Assembly: GCA_023441105.1 (NCBI GenBank)
Contig: JAEZQX010000322.1
Location: forward strand, 1 to 10,394
DNA length: 10,394 nt
Reading direction: 5' to 3'
DNA from: Pseudomonadota bacterium
GTDB taxonomy: Bacteria > Pseudomonadota > Gammaproteobacteria > Burkholderiales > Burkholderiaceae
The notes under the pieces are model-generated. The model was given only the letters and a program-made list of their open reading frames with translations, was not told the DNA's origin and searched no databases. The translations under genes and the position numbers were made by a program. Position 1 is the stretch's first letter. Each line of letters begins with the position of its first letter. This document shows, one piece after another, positions 5,158 through 10,394 of this stretch.

Positions 5158-6309
5158 ATGAATCCGTATCTCGACGAGGACCTGCTTGCCCTGGCCACGC
5201 AGGTCCGCCGCTTCGCCGGTGGCCGCGTGGCGCCCGGCTTCCAGGAACGGGATCGCAGCCGCGAGCTCGACCGCGGGCTGATGCGCGAGATGGGCCGGCT
5301 CGGCTTCATCGCGCCGGAGCTTCCCGAGCGGGTGGGTGGCCAGGGCCTGGGCTGCCTCGCTGCCGGCGTGATCCACGAGGAAATCGCCCGCGCCGACCTC
5401 AGCATGAGCTACGTCAACCTGCTCGGCTCCCTCAACGGCCAGATCCTGTCGCATCACGGCGATCCCGCGGTCACCGGACCCTGGCTCGAGCGGCTGATCG
5501 GCGGCGATGCCTTGGTGGCGATCGCGCTGACCGAGCCGCGCGGCGGCTCCGATGCCGCCAACCTGGCGCTCCGGGTCGAACGGTCGGCGGACTGCTACCT
5601 CGTCAACGGCGAGAAGACCTCCATTTCCGCCGCCGACCAGGCCGACGCCACCATCGTGTTCGGCCGTACCGGCGCCCCGGCATCGGGCGCCCGCGGCATC
5701 ACCGCCTTGCTGGTGCCGATGGGCTTACCGGGCATCACCTGCAGCCGCTTCGACTGTCACGGCCAGCGCGCCATCGGCCGCGGTTCGATCTTCTTCGACA
5801 ACGTGCGGGTGCCGCTCGACCATCGGCTCGGCGAGGAGAACCAGGGCTTCGTGCAGGTGATGCAGGGCTTCGACTTCTCGCGGGCGCTGATCGGCTTGCA
5901 GGTGCTGGGGGTGGCGCGGGTGGCGCTGGAGGAAACCTGGCTGCATGTCGCCCGGCGCGAAGCCTTCGGCAAGCCGCTCTCGGCGTTCCAGGGCGTCTCG
6001 CATCCGCTGGCGGAGCTGGACACCCAGGTGGAGGCGGCGCGCCTGCTGTGCCTTCAGGCCCTGTGGCTCAAGGACCGTGGGGCGCCGCACAGCGCCGAAG
6101 CGGCGATGTGCAAGTGGTGGGCACCCAGGCTCGCCTACGAAGTGGTCCACCAGTGCCTGCTGATGTTCGGCCACGGCGGCTACGACCGCGGCGTCATGGA
6201 GCAGCGCCTGCGCGACGTGCTCGGCTTCCAGATCGGCGACGGCACGGCGCAGGTCATGAAGACGATCATCGCCCGCCACCGCGCGGGGCGCGAGGCGGTG
6301 CCCAACTGA
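5158..6309 (+). CDS. aliB: Acyl-CoA dehydrogenase, probably cyclohexanecarboxyl-CoA dehydrogenase (AliB-like)
   Basis: FAD-dependent acyl-CoA dehydrogenase, 383 aa, normal family length. Expected reaction: alpha,beta-oxidation of cyclohexanecarboxyl-CoA to cyclohex-1-ene-carboxyl-CoA, with electrons passed to electron-transfer flavoprotein. The N-terminal helical domain is followed by the flavin/substrate signature IALTEPRGGSD, the middle beta domain (YLVNGEKTSISAADQADATIVFGRTG), and the C-terminal helical domain (REAFGKPLSAFQGVSHPLAELD ... CLLMFGHGGYDRG). At the place of the usual MCAD-type catalytic Glu (YEGTS) it has GDGTA, Asp361. The alternative isovaleryl-CoA-type Glu position is Ser241. 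The start at 5158 has AGGAG (5145-5149), overlapping the badH stop, 8 nt upstream, so it is translated together with badH. The AliB assignment rests on remembered resemblance and on the badH partner. Another ring acyl-CoA dehydrogenase such as a cyclohex-1-ene-carboxyl-CoA dehydrogenase is possible. Confidence 0.87.
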   Translation: MNPYLDEDLLALATQVRRFAGGRVAPGFQERDRSRELDRGLMREMGRLGFIAPELPERVGGQGLGCLAAGVIHEEIARADLSMSYVNLLGSLNGQILSHHGDPAVTGPWLERLIGGDALVAIALTEPRGGSDAANLALRVERSADCYLVNGEKTSISAADQADATIVFGRTGAPASGARGITALLVPMGLPGITCSRFDCHGQRAIGRGSIFFDNVRVPLDHRLGEENQGFVQVMQGFDFSRALIGLQVLGVARVALEETWLHVARREAFGKPLSAFQGVSHPLAELDTQVEAARLLCLQALWLKDRGAPHSAEAAMCKWWAPRLAYEVVHQCLLMFGHGGYDRGVMEQRLRDVLGFQIGDGTAQVMKTIIARHRAGREAVPN

Positions 6310-6325
6310 GCGGGCGGCGGCTCAG
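6306..6325. terminator. Small hairpin spanning both convergent stop codons
   Basis: CTGAGC (6306-6311) pairs with GCTCAG (6320-6325) around an 8-nt loop. The left arm contains the aliB stop (TGA, 6307-6309) and the right arm the stop of the minus-strand DUF72 gene (6324-6322). Only 12 bp separate the two genes, so this may be a compact bidirectional terminator. It has no T-tract and the stem is short. Confidence 0.35.
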
Positions 6326-7116
6326 CGCTTGAGTCGCTCGAGCAGCGCCATCGCCGCCAGCGGCGCCCGCTCCTTGGCGCCGTTGATGAAGAAGACGAAG
6401 GCGTCGCCCGGCGCCGACGCCGGCGCGGCATCCGGCTGCACCACGTGCAGTCCCGGTGGCGTCCGGCCTTCGGACCAGTGCCTGGCGCCGGCGGCCCACT
6501 CGTCGAGCACTTTCGGCGCATAGCCGTCCTTGTAGCGCAGATCGGCATTCATCAGCCGCGCATAGACGAAGTCGGCGGTGCGGTCCGCCAGCGACGGGAA
6601 TTCGGGTGAATCGGTGTAGACGACGGCGCAGCGGTGCCGGCGGGCGAGGGCGACGAACTCGCCGCTGAGGAAGCTTTCGTGCCGGACCTCCAGGACGTGA
6701 CGCAGGGCGATGCCGTCCTGGCGTTCCGGCAGCAACCGCAGGAAGGCGCCGAAATCCTCCGGATCGAAGCGCTTGGTCGGCGCGAACTGCCAGACGATCG
6801 GCCCGAGCTTGTCGCCGAGTTCGACGATGCCGCTCGACAGGAACCAGCCGATGGATTCGCCCGCCTCGGCCAGGACGCGGCGGTTGGTGGCGAAACGGTT
6901 CGCCTTCAGCGAGAAGACGAACCCCTCGGGCGTCTCGTCGCGCCAGCGGGCGAAGCTCTCCGGCTTCTGGGTCCGGTAGTAGGTGGCGTTGATCTCGATG
7001 GCCGTCACCTTGCGGCTGGCATATTCCAGCTCGAGCCGCTGCGCCAGGTCCGCCGGATAGAACACGCCCCGCCATGGGGCGTAGTTCCAGCCCCCGATGC
7101 CTACCCTGATCGTCAT
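6322..7116 (-). CDS. DUF72 domain protein (YecE-like)
   Basis: 264-aa cytoplasmic protein of the DUF72/YecE family, which has a TIM-barrel fold and no settled biochemical role. Hallmarks are the N-terminal IRVGIGGWNYAPWRGVFYP, then KVTAIEINATYYRTQKPESFARW, the segment GFVFSLKANRFATN, GPIVWQFAPTKRFD, a mid-protein LEVRHESF, VYTDSPEFP, and FVYARLMNAD near the last third. Length is typical for the family (about 240-300 aa). No signal peptide or membrane segment is seen. It converges on aliB with a 12-bp gap and is divergent from the pqi operon, so it is probably a monocistronic unit unrelated to either. The ribosome-binding site before 7116 is a poorly defined G-rich stretch (GGGGGCTGGG), so the start is probable, not certain. 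Confidence 0.9.
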   Translation of the reverse strand: MTIRVGIGGWNYAPWRGVFYPADLAQRLELEYASRKVTAIEINATYYRTQKPESFARWRDETPEGFVFSLKANRFATNRRVLAEAGESIGWFLSSGIVELGDKLGPIVWQFAPTKRFDPEDFGAFLRLLPERQDGIALRHVLEVRHESFLSGEFVALARRHRCAVVYTDSPEFPSLADRTADFVYARLMNADLRYKDGYAPKVLDEWAAGARHWSEGRTPPGLHVVQPDAAPASAPGDAFVFFINGAKERAPLAAMALLERLKR

Positions 7117-7293
7117 CCCAGCCCCCGTGCTCCTCGCCCAGCCGCGATGTTCTCACGACCGGCGCCGCTTTCGCGCCGCGATTCGTGGCCTGTGCGGCAC
7201 GCTTCGGGCCGCCGCCGCGCCGCCGCCCGACGCGTCCGGCGCGACCCAGGTAACATCGGCAGGCGCAATTTCCGGAAGGCCCCGTCACGCTCG

Positions 7294-7911
7294 ATGCAAG
7301 AAGTCCCCGACCTGATCGCCTGCGAAGGATGCGACGCGCTCTACGCCCGTCCGCTCCTGCGGCGCAGGGAGATCGCTCGCTGCACGCGCTGCGGCACGGA
7401 ACTCGAGCGGCATCCGGGCAGGAAGGGCGAGCGGATGCTGCCCCTGACGATCGCGAGCCTGGTGCTCTTCGCCATCGCCAACACCTTCCCCATCGTCGAG
7501 ATCGAGCTCGGCGGCAGCAGCAGCCAGACGACCCTGCTCGGCGCGGTGATCGCCCTGGCCACCGGCGACAGGACCATGGTGGCGGTCATCGTGCTCGCCA
7601 CCACCATCCTGTTCCCGCTCCTGCAGTTGACGGTGCTCTTCTACCTGCTGATGCCGACGCGCCAGCCCGGTCCGCCGGCCGGCTTCGACTGGCTGGTGCG
7701 CGCCATCCAGTCGGTCAGGCCATGGGGAATGATCGAGGTGTTCCTGCTGGGCGTGCTGGTGGCAATCATCAAGCTCTCCAGCATGGCGATCATCGTGGCC
7801 GGGCCGGCCTTGTGGGCATTCGTGGCGCTGACGCTGCTGCTGACGGCCATCCTGTCGTTCGATCCACGCGGGCTGTGGAGCGGCGAGCCGGCGAGCGCGC
7901 AGGCAAGATGA
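7294..7911 (+). CDS. pqiA: PqiA half-protein 1 (zinc-ribbon plus four-helix membrane domain)
   Basis: Inner-membrane component of a PqiABC (paraquat-inducible, MCE-type) system, 205 aa. It matches the first half of the roughly 420-aa Escherichia coli PqiA, which has two such units in one chain. A cytoplasmic zinc-ribbon is given by Cys10-x2-Cys13 and Cys30-x2-Cys33. It is followed by about four membrane helices (about 48-68, 90-115, 137-160, 163-185), the motif ANTFPIVEIELGG, the RPWGMIEVFLLG segment, and the closing LSFDPRGLW typical of PqiA. An open frame extends far upstream, but the zinc-ribbon and family start fix the ATG at 7294. The ribosome-binding site is weak (GGAAGG at 7274-7279 is 14 nt away). 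It overlaps the next gene by 4 nt (ATGA), implying translational coupling and equimolar production of the halves. Confidence 0.9.
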   Translation: MQEVPDLIACEGCDALYARPLLRRREIARCTRCGTELERHPGRKGERMLPLTIASLVLFAIANTFPIVEIELGGSSSQTTLLGAVIALATGDRTMVAVIVLATTILFPLLQLTVLFYLLMPTRQPGPPAGFDWLVRAIQSVRPWGMIEVFLLGVLVAIIKLSSMAIIVAGPALWAFVALTLLLTAILSFDPRGLWSGEPASAQAR

Positions 7912-8585
7912 GCGGGCCGCAGTTCGTCAGCGCGCGCGAACTGGGCATGATCGCCTGCCGCCATTGCGGCACCGTCTGGCGCGAGGCCACTGACGGCGAG
8001 CAGTGCCGCCGCTGCCGCGCCCGGCTGCACTCGCGCAAGCCCGACAGCATCGGCCGCACCTGGGCCTTGCTGATCACCGCCTGCATCCTGTACCTGCCGG
8101 CCAACCTGCTGCCGGTCATGACCACCCGCTCGCTGTTCGGCGCGCAGGAGGACACGATCCTCAGCGGCGTCATCTACTTCTGGGTTTCCGGGGACTGGCC
8201 GCTGGCGGCGATCATCTTCATCGCCAGCTTCCTCGTGCCGCTGTTCAAGCTGTCGGCGCTGATGCTGATGGCGATCGCGGCCCGGCGGCAGAGCGAATGG
8301 GCGCGGGCGGAGCGTACCCGCCTCTATCGGATCGTCGAGATCATTGGCCGCTGGTCGATGCTGGACGTGTTCGTGGTCTCGCTCCTCGCTGGACTGGTCA
8401 GGATGGACCAGGTGGCCGAGATCACTGCCGGGCCCGGCATCGCCTCCTTCGGCGGGGTGGTGGTGCTGACGATGCTGGCGTCGATCAGCTTCGACCCACG
8501 ACTGGCCTGGGATCGACCGTCGGCCGCAGCCACCACGGCGGCGGAGGACCGGGGCTGGCCCGGCTGGAGGGCCACCGGTGGCTGA
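7908..8585 (+). CDS. pqiA: PqiA half-protein 2 (zinc-ribbon plus four-helix membrane domain)
   Basis: Second PqiA-domain protein, 225 aa, corresponding to the C-terminal half of full-length PqiA. It repeats the same plan: Cys17-x2-Cys20 and Cys33-x2-Cys36 zinc-ribbon, then membrane helices beginning at WALLITACILYLPANLLPVM, a second at LAAIIFIASFLVPLFKLSAL, the strongly conserved GRWSMLDVFVVSLLAGLV, and the terminal SISFDPRLAWDR. Its ATG at 7908 overlaps the previous stop (ATGA), and its own stop overlaps the GTG start of pqiB by 8 nt. The two PqiA halves presumably pair in the inner membrane as the exporter/importer base for the periplasmic PqiB tube. A split pqiA is common in betaproteobacteria, as far as I recall, so this is not a broken gene. 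Confidence 0.92.
   Translation: MSGPQFVSARELGMIACRHCGTVWREATDGEQCRRCRARLHSRKPDSIGRTWALLITACILYLPANLLPVMTTRSLFGAQEDTILSGVIYFWVSGDWPLAAIIFIASFLVPLFKLSALMLMAIAARRQSEWARAERTRLYRIVEIIGRWSMLDVFVVSLLAGLVRMDQVAEITAGPGIASFGGVVVLTMLASISFDPRLAWDRPSAAATTAAEDRGWPGWRATGG
8566..8571 (+). promoter_or_regulatory. Ribosome-binding site that fixes the GTG start of pqiB
   Basis: GGAGGG lies 6 nt upstream of GTG 8578, inside the end of the preceding gene. The first ATG (8602) has no comparable site, so the GTG is the likely start. Confidence 0.75.
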
Positions 8586-10278
8586 GAACGACCAGCCGTC
8601 CATGGCGGCGCCGCCGCCGCGCGATCGGCCCGCCGCAACCGGGCTGCCGCCGCCGCTGATCGAGAAGCGGCGGCGCTGGCTGCCGTCGCTGATCTGGCTG
8701 ATCCCGATCGTCGCCGCGTTGGTCGGCGTCACGCTGGTGGTGCGGCTGCTGACCGAGCGGGGGCCGACGATCACCATCTCGTTCCGCACCGCGGAAGGCA
8801 TCGATGCCGGCAAGACCCGTCTCAAGTACAAGGAGGTGGAGATCGGGACGGTGACCCGCCTCAAGCTCGCCGAGGATCGCTCGCGCGTGATCGCCACCGT
8901 GCAATTGCTCAAGGAGGCGCGCAGCTTCACCGCGGCGGACACCCGTTTCTGGGTGGTGCGGCCGCGTGCCGAGGCGACCGGTGTCTCGGGGCTCAGCACG
9001 CTCTTCTCCGGCGCCTACATCGGCGCGGACGCCGGCGAGTCGACCGAGACGGCAAGCACGTTCGAAGGATTGGAGACGCCGCCGATCGTCACCCGCGACG
9101 AATCGGGTCGCCAGTTCGTCCTGCGCGCCGATGACCTCGGCTCGCTCGACATCGGCTCGCCGGTGTATTTCCGGCGGGTGAGGGTGGGGCAGGTCGCCGC
9201 CTACAACCTCGACGAGGACGGCAAGGCCGTCACCCTGCGGGTGTTCATCAATTCGCCCTACGAGAGATTCGTCGGCGCCAACACCCGCTTCTGGCATGCG
9301 AGCGGCTTCGACATGCAGATCGACGCCAGCGGCTTCCGGCTGCGCACCCAGTCCCTCGCCACCGTGGCCCTCGGCGGCATCGCCTTCCAGGCGCCGGAAG
9401 ACAAGGTCGGACCGGCGGCGCAGGAGAATACCGAATTCAAGCTGGCATCCGACGAGGGATCCGCCCTGGCCTCGGACGACGGGCCCGCCAGCACGGTGCT
9501 GATGTACTTCAACCAGTCTCTCCGAGGGCTGGCGCCCGGCGCGCAGGTCGATTTCCGTGGCATCGTCCTCGGCGAAGTCAAGTCGATCGGCGTCGATTTC
9601 GACCGCAAGCAGCGCCAGTTCCGCATGCCGGTGCTGGTGGAGGTCTATCCGCAGCGGCTGCGACGCGGCGTCGGCAGCGAGGAGGACGACGGCCAGACCC
9701 GCCAGGATCGGCTGCGGATGATGATCGAGCGCGGCTTGCGCGCGCAATTGCGCGTCGGCAACCTGCTGACGGGGCAGCTCTACGTGGCGCTCGACTTCTT
9801 CCCCAATGCCGAACCGGTGGCGCCGCTGCAACTGACGGATCCCCTCGAGCTGCCGACCGTGCCCAACAGCCTCGACGAGCTGCAATCGCAGATCGGCGAG
9901 ATCGCAGTCAAGCTGAACAAGGTTCCCTACGAGAAGATCGGCAACGACCTGCAGAATGCCCTCGCCAACCTCGACCGCACGTTCGACGGCGCCCAGAAGC
10001 TGATGAAGACCCTGAACAACGACGTGTCGCCACAGGTGACCGCCGCCATGAAGGACGTCCGCCGCACGCTGGACACGGCCAACCGGACCATCGACAGCGC
10101 CGGCAAGGCGATGAACTCCGCCGGCCGCGCCATCGCGGAGGACTCGCCGCTGCAGCAGGACCTGCGCGACACATTGCAGGAGCTGAGCCGGGCGGCCGTG
10201 TCCCTCAGGGTCCTGACCGACTACCTCGAGCAGCATCCGGAGTCGCTGCTGCGCGGCAAGCCGAGGGACTCGCGATGA
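8578..10278 (+). CDS. pqiB: PqiB, three-MCE-domain trans-envelope lipid transport protein
   Basis: Single-pass inner-membrane protein with a large periplasmic part, 566 aa, matching the usual PqiB length (about 550). A short proline-rich cytoplasmic tail precedes one membrane helix (about 35-58). Three MCE (mammalian cell entry) domains follow: at about 62-150 (FRTAEGIDAGKTRLKYKEVEIG), 178-275 (LGSLDIGSPVYFRRVRVG) and 306-410 (LRGLAPGAQVDFRGIVLG). The three-domain count points to PqiB rather than seven-domain YebT/LetB. The last 120 or so residues are predicted long helix rich in Asn/Leu/Lys (LDELQSQIGEIAVKLN onward), which in PqiB forms a central coiled-coil needle. It ends in the conserved YLEQHPESLLRGK. 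Starts at GTG with a good ribosome-binding site, overlaps the gene before by 8 nt and pqiC by 4 nt. Known role of the family: carrying phospholipid across the periplasm. Confidence 0.95.
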   Translation: MAENDQPSMAAPPPRDRPAATGLPPPLIEKRRRWLPSLIWLIPIVAALVGVTLVVRLLTERGPTITISFRTAEGIDAGKTRLKYKEVEIGTVTRLKLAEDRSRVIATVQLLKEARSFTAADTRFWVVRPRAEATGVSGLSTLFSGAYIGADAGESTETASTFEGLETPPIVTRDESGRQFVLRADDLGSLDIGSPVYFRRVRVGQVAAYNLDEDGKAVTLRVFINSPYERFVGANTRFWHASGFDMQIDASGFRLRTQSLATVALGGIAFQAPEDKVGPAAQENTEFKLASDEGSALASDDGPASTVLMYFNQSLRGLAPGAQVDFRGIVLGEVKSIGVDFDRKQRQFRMPVLVEVYPQRLRRGVGSEEDDGQTRQDRLRMMIERGLRAQLRVGNLLTGQLYVALDFFPNAEPVAPLQLTDPLELPTVPNSLDELQSQIGEIAVKLNKVPYEKIGNDLQNALANLDRTFDGAQKLMKTLNNDVSPQVTAAMKDVRRTLDTANRTIDSAGKAMNSAGRAIAEDSPLQQDLRDTLQELSRAAVSLRVLTDYLEQHPESLLRGKPRDSR

Positions 10279-10394
10279 ACGGCCGGCCATGCAGGCGCGG
10301 GCAGGGCGGGCGCGACGCTGGAGCCCTGATCGCGGCGGCCTGTGCCGCGGCTGCGCTCGCCGTCGCTGCCTGCGCCGCGCCCGCGGTGCGCTAC
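10275..10394 (+). CDS. pqiC: PqiC outer-membrane lipoprotein, N-terminal fragment cut by the window end
   Basis: First 40 codons of an open frame that runs off the window. Its ATG overlaps the pqiB stop (ATGA). The translation has basic residues (RRGQGGR), a hydrophobic Ala/Leu-rich stretch, and the lipobox VAAC with the lipidated Cys at residue 33, followed by AAPAVRY. This is a signal peptidase II signal. Position directly after pqiB and the start of an aromatic-rich motif after the Cys fit PqiC, the lipoprotein (DUF330/ABC_trans_aux family) that anchors the PqiB tube at the outer membrane. Only the signal region is visible, so the call depends mainly on context. Confidence 0.8.
   Translation, partial: MNGRPCRRGQGGRDAGALIAAACAAAALAVAACAAPAVRY

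Noticed and set aside
6266..7288. 340-codon minus-strand frame overlapping the DUF72 gene
   Set aside because: It is an Arg/Gly-rich frame offset from the recognisable DUF72 protein, with no motifs of its own.
6634..7293. In-frame upstream extension of the first pqiA half
   Set aside because: It runs antisense through the DUF72 gene and lacks any PqiA-like sequence. The protein family begins just before the zinc-ribbon at 7294.
7117..7293. Possible divergent promoter between the DUF72 gene and the pqi operon
   Set aside because: A TAACAT at 7251-7256 resembles a -10 box, but no acceptable -35 element lies at the right spacing, so I did not list it as a feature. Nothing else was seen in this 177-bp gap.
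8485..10290. 601-codon open frame on the minus strand
   Set aside because: It is antisense to pqiB, which has three clear MCE domains. The antisense translation shows no domain and is a codon-bias shadow.

Overview
The window is high-GC, gene-dense bacterial DNA and most resembles a betaproteobacterium of the aromatic-degrading kind (Rhodocyclales such as Thauera, Azoarcus or Aromatoleum, or a Burkholderiales relative). This rests on base composition, overlapping stop/start codons, a branched-chain-type ABC transporter beside a cyclohexanecarboxylate/benzoate-type catabolic pair, and a split pqiA locus. No taxon can be fixed by eye. I saw no tRNA, rRNA, CRISPR, IS element or phage gene.

Region 1 (1-3624, + strand) is the distal half of a HAAT-family (LivKHMGF) ABC transporter operon: permease livM, ATPase livF with a basic C-terminal tail, and a secreted type I periplasmic binding protein. 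The livH- and livG-type genes are probably upstream of the window. The two non-coding stretches here (1-169 and 2079-2379) each carry a copy of one structured repeat of about 116 bp that can form two or three hairpins. The tip of the first hairpin differs in sequence between the copies but is fully base-paired in both.

Region 2 (3698-6309) is a small catabolic unit. A MarR-family regulator on the minus strand resembles BadR. It is divergent from an SDR dehydrogenase that closely matches my recollection of BadH (2-hydroxycyclohexanecarboxyl-CoA dehydrogenase), followed 11 bp later by an acyl-CoA dehydrogenase of the AliB (cyclohexanecarboxyl-CoA dehydrogenase) type. As written, the SDR reading frame is broken inside a run of 16 Gs in its glycine-rich cofactor motif. 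This is either a sequence/assembly error or a real homopolymer-slippage lesion. The 175-bp divergent intergenic region has several interrupted palindromes that could be operators. The likely combined role is uptake of an alicyclic or aromatic carboxylate, its CoA-ester oxidation, and control by the MarR protein. The companion genes aliA, badI and badK are not in the window.

Region 3 (6322-10394) is unrelated housekeeping or envelope DNA. It holds a minus-strand DUF72 (YecE-like) protein, then a + strand pqi operon: two half-size PqiA membrane proteins, a three-MCE-domain PqiB, and the first 40 codons of the lipoprotein PqiC, cut by the window end. Every junction inside the pqi operon overlaps (4, 8 and 4 nt), suggesting translational coupling. 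PqiABC belongs to the trans-envelope lipid transport systems.

The observations most worth a second look are the paired intergenic repeats with a covarying hairpin, the poly-G frameshift in badH, and the unusual catalytic-base positions in the acyl-CoA dehydrogenase.
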